Below, in pieces: positions 56,195 through 63,714 of a stretch of 64,000 bases of DNA; the first letter of the stretch is position 1; each line of letters begins with the position of its first letter. This DNA is from an uncultured Lentibacter sp. (lineage in GTDB: Bacteria; Pseudomonadota; Alphaproteobacteria; Rhodobacterales; Rhodobacteraceae), in NCBI GenBank assembly GCA_947497495.1, contig CANMGT010000003.1:186001-250000 (forward strand), written 5' to 3'. The position numbers and the translations under genes were made by a program. The notes under the pieces were generated by a model. It ran no database searches. It saw only the letters and a program-made list of their open reading frames with translations, and was not told where the DNA came from.

Positions 56195-56332
56195 ATGAAA
56201 ACGCGGAAATCCGTCTTCGGGCTGCAAATAGCCCCTGTCAGCCTGACACCCCTCGGGGCAGCACTTATGGCGTTCACCATTGCGCTGCCCGTGGGCTGTG
56301 TCTTGTGGATCGCAGAGTGGCTCTGGGCTTAG
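56195..56332 (+). CDS. Candidate 45-residue small membrane protein
   Basis: ATG 56195 to TAG 56330-56332 gives 45 residues: MKTRKSVFGLQIAP, then a hydrophobic helix (LGAALMAFTIALPVGCVLWIA) ending EWLWA. The basic N-terminus and single helix are what a small inner-membrane protein would show. It overlaps the end of phaZ by four bases and lies 47 bases from the divergent GNAT start. No obvious ribosome site (only weak purines), so it could be chance. Confidence 0.4.
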   Translation: MKTRKSVFGLQIAPVSLTPLGAALMAFTIALPVGCVLWIAEWLWA

Positions 56333-57612
56333 GCGACGTTGCTGTTGGCCGCTTTCTTGGCCTCTGTCGCCTTTGTCGGCGCTTCCGCGTTGGCGTCGAT
56401 AAAGTCGAGCACCAGCGGGCGAATGTTGTTGCGCCAGCTTTTGCCCGCGAAAATGCCGTAGTGGCCAGCACCTGGCTCAACGTGTGAGGCTTTTTTGCTG
56501 TCGGGCAGGCCGGTGCACAAATCAAGCGCGGCGATACACTGGCCGGGCGCTGAAATATCGTCGTTTTCACCCTCAACGGTTTTCACCGCGACAGTTGTGA
56601 TTTTGCCGATATCGACTTTATGGCCGTCAACGACGAACTCGTTTTTGGCGATCTCGCCGTTTTTGAAGATGCGCTCGACTGTCGAGAGGTAGAACTCGGC
56701 GGTCATGTCCATCACGGCGAGGTATTCGTCGTAGAATTTGTTGTGCTTGTCGTGCTCAGACGCTTCGCCACGTGCGACACGGCCGATCTGATCCTGGAAG
56801 GCTTTGGCATGTGTTTCGGAGTTCATCGAGATGAACGAAGACAGCTGCAAAAGGCCGGGGTATACTTTACGGCCAACACCTTTGTGCTTGAAACCAACAC
56901 GCTGGATCATGGTCTCTTGCAGCTGGCCCATGGACACGCGCGAGCCGAAGTCTGTGACTTCTGTTGGCGTTGCATCAGGGTCGATCGGGCCGCCGATGAG
57001 CGTGAGCGAGCGTGGCTGCGCATCGGGGTCGATTTCGGCCAGATAGGCTGTCGCCGCGAGCGTCAGAGGCGCTGGCTGGCAGATCGCGATGACGTGGGTG
57101 TCAGGGCCAAGTTCGCGCATGAAATCAACAAGGTAGAGCGTGTAGTCTTCCACGTCGAACTTGCCTTCGGACACCGGAATGTCGCGCGCATTGTGCCAGT
57201 CTGTGATGTAGACTTCGCAGTCACGGATCAGGCTTTTGACGGTTGAGCGCAGCAGCGTCGCGTAGTGGCCCGACATGGGCGCAACAACAAGCACTTTGCG
57301 CTTGGCAGGCTCGCGGCCTGTGACATTGAAGTGGACCAGATCCCCAAAGGGGCGTTCGACAACGTGCTCGACGTTGATGATATGGTCGCGGCCATCTTCA
57401 CAGGTGAAGGTGTCAATGCCCCAGTCGGGTTTGGCTGTCATTCGCTGGAAGCTACGCTCTGTCACTTCGCCCCAAGCGGCCATCCATTCCAATGCAGGGT
57501 TTGGCACCATCGCAAATGCGGGGTAAGATGCCACGGAAAGCGCTGTCGCTCCGAGCCACTGGTTGGTGTTGCGGATTGTCTCCATCCAATCGTAGCTTGC
57601 CATATAGCGCAT
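56329..57612 (-). CDS. phaZ: Intracellular polyhydroxyalkanoate depolymerase
   Basis: A 427-residue PHB-granule depolymerase. The N-terminus MRYMASYDWMETIRNTNQWLGATA and the catalytic Cys in VIAICQPAPLTL (Cys178) are hallmarks of the intracellular type; GGPIDPDATPTEV and HVEPGAGHYGIFAGKSWR (His) complete the fold. The C-terminal Ala/Lys-rich tail is short. Divergent from phaC; a PhaR-like operator lies between them. Confidence 0.95.
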   Translation of the reverse strand: MRYMASYDWMETIRNTNQWLGATALSVASYPAFAMVPNPALEWMAAWGEVTERSFQRMTAKPDWGIDTFTCEDGRDHIINVEHVVERPFGDLVHFNVTGREPAKRKVLVVAPMSGHYATLLRSTVKSLIRDCEVYITDWHNARDIPVSEGKFDVEDYTLYLVDFMRELGPDTHVIAICQPAPLTLAATAYLAEIDPDAQPRSLTLIGGPIDPDATPTEVTDFGSRVSMGQLQETMIQRVGFKHKGVGRKVYPGLLQLSSFISMNSETHAKAFQDQIGRVARGEASEHDKHNKFYDEYLAVMDMTAEFYLSTVERIFKNGEIAKNEFVVDGHKVDIGKITTVAVKTVEGENDDISAPGQCIAALDLCTGLPDSKKASHVEPGAGHYGIFAGKSWRNNIRPLVLDFIDANAEAPTKATEAKKAANSNVA

Positions 57613-57690
57613 TTGCGGCTTCCTTGTTCAAAGGTTGTGTTTACCAAAGGTAAATCACTTCGTAAGGTGTGACTGTCACGGCTCAGTTTA

Positions 57691-57703
57691 TGCCGCATTG
57701 CAG
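57691..57703. promoter_or_regulatory. PhaR-type operator between phaZ and phaC
   Basis: TGCCGCATTGCAG is the reverse complement of CTGCAATGCGGCA, the same motif as at 59596-59608. In Paracoccus, PhaR binds CTGC-N3/4-GCAG-like sites; this copy has GCGGC on one side. It sits 26 bases before phaC and 79 before phaZ, so it could regulate both. Site assignment is by resemblance. Confidence 0.65.
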
Positions 57704-57728
57704 AAAAAGCTAGGGGAATTTTATTAAG

Positions 57729-59522
57729 ATGACAACAACAGATGATGTCGCAGGCGAGAATCTTGATAAAATGAAGGCCAATCTGGCCCGTGTCGAGGCA
57801 CTGACCGAACGCTTGATGGGAGCTCTCGGGGCACGAAAGCCGGTGAATCCGAGCCTGAGCGCGCCAAACCCCGAGCTGTTTCAGAGCGCTGCAGTGAACT
57901 ACTGGGCCGAGATGGTGGAAAACCCGCAGCGCCTCTATGAGCATCAGCTGTCTTATTGGGGCAAGTCTGTTGGCCACTTTGTCGAGGCGCAGAAAGCCTT
58001 TGTGGAAGGCGGCTTTAAGGCACCGGAAGACAGCGGGGCAGCAGATAAGCGCTTTTCCAACCCGTTATGGCAGACAAACCCCTATTTCAACTTCGTCAAG
58101 CAGCAGTATATGATCAACGCCGAGGCGATCCGCACCGCTGTTGAGGATGTGGACGACCTTGAACCAAAGGACAAGCGGCGGCTGAAGTTCTTCTCGGATC
58201 AGATTATCGACATGCTGGCGCCAACCAATTTTCTGGGCACCAACCCCGATGCGCTTGAGCGCGCCGTTCAGACTGACGGCGAATCTCTGGTACAGGGGCT
58301 TGAGAACCTTGTGGCCGACATTGAAAGCAACGGCGGCGAGATGCTGGTGCGACTGGCTGACGAGAGCGCCTTCGAGCTTGGCCGCAATGTGGGCGCTTCC
58401 GAGGGCAAGGTTGTGTTTCGCAATGATATCCTCGAGCTGATCCAATATGCGCCACGTACCGAAGAGGTGCACGCGACACCCCTGATCATTTTCCCGCCGT
58501 GGATCAACAAGTTTTACATCCTTGATCTAAAGGCAGAGAACAGCCTGATCAAATGGATCACCGAGCAAGGCTATACTTTGTTTGTGGTCAGCTGGCGCAA
58601 CCCCGGCGCGGCAGAGGGTCGGTTTGGCATGAGCGACTATGTGGAAAGCGGCATGCTGGAAGCGGTCCGCGTTGCCAAAGAGATCACCGGTGAAAAGCAG
58701 GTGAACGCGGTTGGCTATTGTATCGCCGGAACGACGCTGCACATGACGCTGGCCTACATGAAGGCCAAGGGCGACAAGTCGATCAAGTCGGCGACGTTCT
58801 TTACAGCCCTGACCGATTTCAGCGAGCAGGGGGAGTTTACACCCTTCCTGCAAGACGACTTCGTCGATGGCATCGAGGAAGAAGTGAATAAATACGGCGT
58901 GCTGCGCTCGGTGATCATGTCGCGCACCATGAGCTTTCTGCGCTCCAACGACCTTGTCTATGGGCCCGCTATCAAAAGCTATATGATGGGTGAAACGCCG
59001 CCCGCCTTTGACTTGTTGTTCTGGAATGGTGACAGCACCAATCTGCCAGGCACCATGGTGATGGAATACCTGCGCGGCCTTTGCCAGAAGAACGAGTTTG
59101 TCACAACCGGCTATGAGATGCTCGGTGAGAAGCTGCATATCAAAAACGTGACGATCCCGCTGTTTTCCGTCACCTGCGAGACCGATCATATCGCCGCGTG
59201 GAAAGACTGCTATCGCGGCTTCACCCAGACAGGCGCGAAAGACAGAACCTTCCTTGTCAGCCAGTCGGGCCATATTGCGGGCGTGGTAAACCCACCCAGC
59301 AAAAAGAAATACGGCCATTACACCAACACCGACCTGTCGCAAGACGCAGAAGGTTGGATGGCAGGGGCCACGTTTAACGAAGGCTCGTGGTGGCCGCGTT
59401 GGGAGGGCTGGCTGTCCAAGCGCTCTGGCAAAATGGTGCCTGCACGCACACCAGGGGGCGCGGGCTATGAAGCGCTCTGCGACGCGCCCGGCACATATGT
59501 CACGCTCAAACCCGTGGTCTGA
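57729..59522 (+). CDS. phaC: Class I poly(3-hydroxyalkanoate) synthase
   Basis: A 597-residue polymerase that links 3-hydroxyacyl-CoA into PHB on the granule. The lipase-like box is GYCIAGT with catalytic Cys; other signatures are FPPWINKFYILDL, SWRNPGAAEG, DFSEQGEF, CETDHIAAWKDCYRG (Asp) and SQSGHIAGVVNPPSKKKYGHY (His). Length is normal for class I, which needs no PhaE. First of phaC-phaP-phaR. Confidence 0.97.
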   Translation: MTTTDDVAGENLDKMKANLARVEALTERLMGALGARKPVNPSLSAPNPELFQSAAVNYWAEMVENPQRLYEHQLSYWGKSVGHFVEAQKAFVEGGFKAPEDSGAADKRFSNPLWQTNPYFNFVKQQYMINAEAIRTAVEDVDDLEPKDKRRLKFFSDQIIDMLAPTNFLGTNPDALERAVQTDGESLVQGLENLVADIESNGGEMLVRLADESAFELGRNVGASEGKVVFRNDILELIQYAPRTEEVHATPLIIFPPWINKFYILDLKAENSLIKWITEQGYTLFVVSWRNPGAAEGRFGMSDYVESGMLEAVRVAKEITGEKQVNAVGYCIAGTTLHMTLAYMKAKGDKSIKSATFFTALTDFSEQGEFTPFLQDDFVDGIEEEVNKYGVLRSVIMSRTMSFLRSNDLVYGPAIKSYMMGETPPAFDLLFWNGDSTNLPGTMVMEYLRGLCQKNEFVTTGYEMLGEKLHIKNVTIPLFSVTCETDHIAAWKDCYRGFTQTGAKDRTFLVSQSGHIAGVVNPPSKKKYGHYTNTDLSQDAEGWMAGATFNEGSWWPRWEGWLSKRSGKMVPARTPGGAGYEALCDAPGTYVTLKPVV

Positions 59523-59595
59523 GTCGCCCGTTTTTTAGGCGAGGCAGGCCAAAACCAGCATATTTCTGTTTGTGAAAATTTGCCCCAAAAGAATG

Positions 59596-59703
59596 CTGCA
59601 ATGCGGCATGTACTTGAATTTCGTTATATTACAAAGGGTTGCCCTTGAGTAAGTTGACCATGCTGCAATGCAGAAAAAAGCTTGAAATGCCGCGCTGCAG
59701 CAT
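59596..59703. promoter_or_regulatory. Cluster of PhaR-type operators upstream of phasin gene
   Basis: CTGCAATGCGGCA (59596-59608), CTGCAATGCAG (59663-59673, exactly CTGC-N3-GCAG) and GCGCTGCAGCA near 59692-59702 lie in the 246-base phaC-phaP gap. The third overlaps the region expected for phaP leader or promoter. They match the binding consensus of Paracoccus PhaR, which represses phasin synthesis until PHB titrates it. Confidence 0.75.
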
Positions 59704-59768
59704 GTATATCAGTGTCATCACTAAAGAAACGAACGGGCCTTCAGCGCCTCAACCAAAGGATTAGACAC

Positions 59769-60215
59769 ATGACAAACGCAACAGATTTCACAGCGACACT
59801 CAAAGAAATGATGGGCGCATTCCCAGTCGACACGAAAGCCTTTGACGGCGCGTTCAAAAACCAAGCCGAGCTTGGCGAGAAATTCTCAAACGTAGCTGTT
59901 CAAGCCGCCGAGAAATCAGCCGAAATCTCAGGCAAATGGGCGACAGACACGCTTGCAAAACTGACAGACATGTCAAAAGCCAAAGCCGAGCCAGCTGACT
60001 ACGCAAAAGCGATGACAGACTTCGCCTCAGCTCAAGCTGAAGTTGCCGCCGAAAACATGGCAGCCTTCGCCGAAGTTGCGAAAAAAGTACAACTCGAAAC
60101 AGTTGAACTGATGATGGCAGCTGGCAAAGACGCTTCAGAAGAAGCTCAAACAGCTGTTAAAAAAGCAACTGACGAAGTTACAAAAGCAGCCAAGAAAGCC
60201 ACAGCTGCCAAGTAA
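59769..60215 (+). CDS. phaP: Phasin
   Basis: A 148-residue PHB granule-coat protein. Almost entirely helical, Ala/Lys/Glu/Thr-rich, with EKFSNVAVQAAEKSAEISGKWATDTLAKL and the ASAQAEVAAENMAAFAEVAKK block of phasin family 2. The C-terminal lysine/alanine repeats (TKAAKKATAAK) are usual. Codons differ visibly from neighbours (frequent CAA, GAA, AAA, ACA), as for very highly expressed genes. Preceded by PhaR sites and followed by a terminator. Confidence 0.95.
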   Translation: MTNATDFTATLKEMMGAFPVDTKAFDGAFKNQAELGEKFSNVAVQAAEKSAEISGKWATDTLAKLTDMSKAKAEPADYAKAMTDFASAQAEVAAENMAAFAEVAKKVQLETVELMMAAGKDASEEAQTAVKKATDEVTKAAKKATAAK

Positions 60216-60273
60216 GCTGACGGTAACTGGTTCGCGCTTTTTTCCCCTCCCTGAAAAACAGCGCACCAAAGTG

Positions 60274-60306
60274 GAGCGGGCCTGAGAAGGCTCGCTCTTT
60301 CTTTTT
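60274..60306 (+). terminator. Probable Rho-independent terminator after phaP
   Basis: GAGCGGGCCT (60274-60283), loop GAGA, AGGCTCGCTC (60288-60297) form a 10-bp stem with one mismatch, followed by TTTCTTTTTG. It sits about 59 bases after the phaP stop and before phaR, separating high phasin expression from regulator expression. Confidence 0.8.
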
Positions 60307-60329
60307 GTTTGCAGCTCAACTAAGCTTTG

Positions 60330-60342
60330 CTGCAGCGCTGCA
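60330..60342. promoter_or_regulatory. PhaR-type operator upstream of phaR (possible autoregulation)
   Basis: CTGCAGCGCTGCA contains overlapping palindromes CTGCAG and GCAGCGCTGC and the TGC spacing of the other sites. It lies 35 bases before the phaR ATG. Autorepression of phaR is known in Paracoccus; here it is inferred. Confidence 0.55.
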
Positions 60343-60376
60343 TTTACCAAGGCGCTTCTTCTGGGAGGAAACCCGC

Positions 60377-60937
60377 ATGACGGATACTGAAAAGCCACTG
60401 CTGATTAAACGCTACGCGAGCCGCAGGCTGTATAACACCGAGACAAGTGACTACGTCACACTTGATGATATTGCTGCGTTTATTCGCGATGGCCGCGAAG
60501 TCCAGATTGTTGATCTGAAAAGCGGCGACGACCTGACACGCCAGTATCTGCTGCAAATCATCGCCGAGCACGAAAGCCGCGGTGAAAGCATGCTGCCGGT
60601 GCCGGTGCTCAACGACATCGTGCGCAGCTATACCAACCAAGCCACCAGCATTATGCCGCAATTCTTGCAGGCCAGCTTTGACATGCTCCGCGACGGGCAG
60701 TCAAAAGTGATGGAAAACATGGTGAACCCGATGAGCACTGTGCCGGGCTTTGAGGCGATGAAGGCCCAGCAACAGGCCTTTATGAATGCCATGACAGGCG
60801 GCATGACTGGCGCTGGCAAGAAGGCAGCCCCGACCGAGCCCGCGCCTGAAGAGGACGCCGAAGACGCCGAAGGCCTTGACGAGATCAAAGCCGAATTGGC
60901 GGCCTTGCAGGCCAAGCTCAGCAAGATGGGTAAGTAA
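60377..60937 (+). CDS. phaR: Polyhydroxyalkanoate synthesis repressor
   Basis: A 186-residue DNA- and PHB-binding repressor. N-terminal PHB accumulation-regulator domain: LLIKRYASRRLYNTETSDYVTLDDIAAFIRDGREVQIVDLKSGDDLTRQYLLQII. The middle has a PhaR/PHB-binding Met/Gln-rich helix region (about residues 95-145). The tail is acidic, EEDAEDAEGLDE, then a helix. GGGAGG precedes the ATG by nine bases. The natural regulator of the operators noted around phaC and phaP. Confidence 0.96.
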   Translation: MTDTEKPLLIKRYASRRLYNTETSDYVTLDDIAAFIRDGREVQIVDLKSGDDLTRQYLLQIIAEHESRGESMLPVPVLNDIVRSYTNQATSIMPQFLQASFDMLRDGQSKVMENMVNPMSTVPGFEAMKAQQQAFMNAMTGGMTGAGKKAAPTEPAPEEDAEDAEGLDEIKAELAALQAKLSKMGK

Positions 60938-60943
60938 GCCTTC

Positions 60944-61909
60944 ATGGCGGAAGCCTCAGGCAAGATTACCCTTTGGGGCGTGGAAGTTTTTATCGCGACC
61001 GCCGAGGAGCGCTCGATCACAGCTGCTGCAAGGCGGCTGGATGCGAGCCCCTCTGCTGTCTCGCAGCAACTTACCAACCTCGAAGGCGCTCTTGGGGTGA
61101 CGCTGTTGCAGCGCAACGCGCGCCCTGTCTTGCTGACGCCCGCGGGCGAAATTTTCCGCCGTCGTGCACAAAATATTCTCAACGAAGCCGAGCAGGTGCG
61201 CGCCGAGCTGGCGATGTCGGACTTGGCGGCGCTGACCCGCTTTCGCCTCGGGATGATCGAAGACTTCGAGGTTGACGTGACGCCGCAGCTGCTCACCCAA
61301 ATGGCAGGCGAGTTGAAAACCTGCCAGTTTTTGCTTGAGACGGGTGCTAGCCACTTTCTCTACGATCAGCTGGACACCCGCGCGGTTGACGTGATCGTGG
61401 CCGCCGAGATGGGCGCGGTTGCTGACTGGATGGAGGTGCACCCGCTTCTGGAAGACAGTTTTGTGGTTGCCGCTCCGAAAGGCGCGATCGACCAGAAAGG
61501 TGATGTTTTAAAGCAGCTTAAGCGCTTGCCCTTGGTGCAATACACCTCGCGCCACTACATGGGCCGGATGATCGCCAGTCACCTTGCGCGCCAGAACCTG
61601 CGGCTTGCGCACCGCTTCGAGCTTGACAGTTATCACGCCATTCTCGCTATGGTGGGGCAGGGGGCCGGCTGGACGATCCTGACGCCGCTCGCCCTGATGC
61701 GCGCGCGCCGCTTTGCCCCCAAGATTGACGTGATGGAACTGCCCTTTGAGCCGCTGTCACGGCGCATAAGCCTCACCGCGCGGGCGGGGATCTTGCAAGA
61801 TATGCCCGCTCAAGTGGCTGAAAAGCTGCGCCCTGTCTTGCGCGACACGGTTGTCACGCCCGCTTTGGCGACCTTCCCGCAGATCGAAGGCACGATCAAA
61901 CTGCTTTAG
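60944..61909 (+). CDS. LysR-family transcriptional regulator
   Basis: A 321-residue regulator. HTH: FIATAEERSITAAARRLDASPSAVSQQLTNLEGALGVTLLQR (about residues 12-55). The effector domain shows FRLGMIEDFEVDVTPQLL and VGQGAGWTILTPLALM. It follows phaR by six bases, so it may be cotranscribed with it, but the target is unknown. The final 14 bases overlap the convergent aminotransferase gene. Confidence 0.93.
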   Translation: MAEASGKITLWGVEVFIATAEERSITAAARRLDASPSAVSQQLTNLEGALGVTLLQRNARPVLLTPAGEIFRRRAQNILNEAEQVRAELAMSDLAALTRFRLGMIEDFEVDVTPQLLTQMAGELKTCQFLLETGASHFLYDQLDTRAVDVIVAAEMGAVADWMEVHPLLEDSFVVAAPKGAIDQKGDVLKQLKRLPLVQYTSRHYMGRMIASHLARQNLRLAHRFELDSYHAILAMVGQGAGWTILTPLALMRARRFAPKIDVMELPFEPLSRRISLTARAGILQDMPAQVAEKLRPVLRDTVVTPALATFPQIEGTIKLL

Positions 61910-63116
61910 CGTAGGCCCCTTTGACGTCGCTCGCCGCGCTGGTGAGCGCTTCGATAATGCTGTCGAGCTCCGGCATGGTGAGCCGCGCGGGCAGGCGGGC
62001 ATCACAGGCGCGCATCAGCATTTTGCGGGTTTGCGGCAACTCGGGTGCCCCCCCGGGGATGAACTCCCAGTTCCAGAAGGCGCGGGCATTGTCTGTGGAC
62101 AGCCCGAAAACCTGCACTTTCACGCCCCGCTCGGCGGCGGCTTCGGCAAAGGCGCGGGTCTCGTCGTCGCTCATTCCCACGAGGTTGAACTGGATCGAAT
62201 CCGGCGCGCGCTCTTCGGGGGCAAGCTTGTCTGGCACAGTGATCCAGGGGCTGTTCTCAAGGGCGTTTGCCACATAGTCGTGGTTGCGCAGCCCGTCGCT
62301 CACGCGCCGTGCGAGGTGGCCAAGCTGGGGGCGAATTACCGCTGCCGACAGGTTTGACATGCGCAAATTGTAAAGTGGCAGCTTGTTCTGCCAGCGCTCG
62401 AAAGCGGCCTCAAGCTCGGGCGAGTTGTCCCCGGGGGCCATGTGTTTGCGCCAGTTGTGCTCATAGGCGCCCGACATGATAACCGCCCGCGCAACGGCGT
62501 CTGCATCGTCGGTGATCAGAATGCCACCCTCGCCAGCGTTGATCATTTTATAAGACTGAAACGAAAAGCAGCCGATCCGCCCGATGGTGCCGATATTCTC
62601 GCCATGCCACTTGGTTCCAAGCGAGTGGGCAGCGTCCTCGACAACGGGAATGTTACGCGCCGCACAGAGCGCCATGATCGCGTCCATGTCTGAGGTGTGG
62701 CCGCGCATGTGCGAGATGACCACTGCGTCGATACTATCCTCAAGGCGCGCCTGAAAGTCATTGATATCAATGCGGTAATTCTCGCCGACTTCACAAAGCA
62801 CTGGCACGCAATCCGCATGAACAACCGAGGAAGGCACTGCCGCAAAAGTAAACCCGGGGATCAGCACGCGCGCATCGCGGGGCAGGCCCAAAGCCTTGAG
62901 AGACAAGAACAAAGCAGCGGAGCATGAACTTACCGCTAATGCATATTTCGCCCCGAGAAGGGCTGCAAATTCACGCTCCAGCAGGGCAACAGGCGCATCT
63001 TCTGGCGCCGTATAGCGAAACAAGTCACCCGTTTGCAGCAAGCGATCAATTTCAGCCCGCGCTTCTGCGGGAATAGGTTCTGCGTCGTAAACGGAAGGGA
63101 TGTTCTGCTGTGTCAT
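61896..63116 (-). CDS. DegT/DnrJ/EryC1/StrS-family aminotransferase
   Basis: A 406-residue PLP enzyme of the sugar-aminotransferase type. Features: SSCSAALFLSLKALGL (cofactor phosphate), PGFTFAAVPSSVVHADCVPV, EDAAHSLGTKWHGENIGTIG, and the Schiff-base Lys in CFSFQSYKMINAGEGGIL. It probably makes an amino sugar or an analogous amine; no sugar genes lie nearby, so the pathway is unclear. The ATG is immediately next to a 39-base perfect inverted repeat, leaving no clear free ribosome site. Confidence 0.92.
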   Translation of the reverse strand: MTQQNIPSVYDAEPIPAEARAEIDRLLQTGDLFRYTAPEDAPVALLEREFAALLGAKYALAVSSCSAALFLSLKALGLPRDARVLIPGFTFAAVPSSVVHADCVPVLCEVGENYRIDINDFQARLEDSIDAVVISHMRGHTSDMDAIMALCAARNIPVVEDAAHSLGTKWHGENIGTIGRIGCFSFQSYKMINAGEGGILITDDADAVARAVIMSGAYEHNWRKHMAPGDNSPELEAAFERWQNKLPLYNLRMSNLSAAVIRPQLGHLARRVSDGLRNHDYVANALENSPWITVPDKLAPEERAPDSIQFNLVGMSDDETRAFAEAAAERGVKVQVFGLSTDNARAFWNWEFIPGGAPELPQTRKMLMRACDARLPARLTMPELDSIIEALTSAASDVKGAYAKAV

Positions 63117-63155
63117 ATTTAGGTTATCCGAATGTTACTTTCGGATAACCTAAAT
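63117..63155. promoter_or_regulatory. Perfect 16-bp inverted repeat abutting the aminotransferase start codon
   Basis: ATTTAGGTTATCCGAA (63117-63132), spacer TGTTACT, TTCGGATAACCTAAAT (63140-63155). The two arms match perfectly. The aminotransferase ATG (minus strand, 63114-63116) follows with no gap. It could be an operator for a dimeric regulator or an RNA hairpin hiding the ribosome site (GGA is in the stem). No other copy was seen in the window. Confidence 0.85.
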
Positions 63156-63210
63156 TATTTATGCAAAAAACAAAAGCCCCGATCGGCAGCAAAACGCCAC
63201 CTCCTGCTCT

Positions 63211-63320
63211 TTCTTCTCTTTCTAAATATCCCGGGGGTGTGGGGGGCTGGCCCCCACTAAAGCCTGCGTGTGGGGTCGCCCCCTACGTCGTCTTGTATGT
63301 GGGGGCAACAACGCAGGCTG
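63211..63320. repeat. REP-like palindromic cluster, copy 3
   Basis: TTCTTCTCTTTCTAAATATC then CCGGGGG (63211-63237) is the same tag as in copies 1 and 2 with few changes. It is followed by the palindrome GTGGGGG GCTGG CCCCCAC and further GGGGTCGCCCC and GTGGGGGC segments. The gap between the aminotransferase and the ferredoxin gene (63117-63387) contains this and the inverted repeat, and no gene. Confidence 0.75.
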
Positions 63321-63387
63321 CCGGCCTACACGCTCGCTTGCGCAAAACGCTTTGTCGGGTTTGCGCCGCTAACTTCGATCCGGAAAA

Positions 63388-63702
63388 CTAGGCCTGCGGA
63401 ACGATCAGAACCAGCCCGTCAAACTCATCCGCCGCAACGATCTGGCAAGACAGGCGTGAGCTGGCCTCGCGCTCGGCCTCGGTGGCATCCAGCATCGCGT
63501 CTTCAAAGTCGTCAACTTCGCCCGTCTTTTCAGCCCAGTCTGCGTCGACGTAAACATGGCAGGTCGCGCAGGCCAGAGAGCCGCCGCATTCGCCGATGAC
63601 ATTGGGCACGTTGTTGGCCACAGCCGCTTCCATCATGTTGGTGCCATTGGCAACATCTGCCGAAATTTCGCCGCCGTCAGGCAGTTTCCAAGTAACTTTC
63701 AT
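63388..63702 (-). CDS. [2Fe-2S] ferredoxin, adrenodoxin type
   Basis: A 104-residue electron carrier. Cluster ligands Cys39, Cys45, Cys48 (ECGGSLACATC) and Cys86 (LSCQI) have the CX5CX2C..C pattern of adrenodoxin-like ferredoxins that feed cytochromes P450 or Rieske-type oxygenases. No partner gene is seen in the window. The stop of the upstream gene is 12 bases before its start, so the two are probably cotranscribed. Confidence 0.93.
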   Translation of the reverse strand: MKVTWKLPDGGEISADVANGTNMMEAAVANNVPNVIGECGGSLACATCHVYVDADWAEKTGEVDDFEDAMLDATEAEREASSRLSCQIVAADEFDGLVLIVPQA

Positions 63703-63714
63703 GGGTCTCTCCGA

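Noticed and set aside
59524..59545. Terminator after phaC
   Set aside because: TCGCC and GGCGA pair weakly and the T-run lies in the loop, not after the stem.
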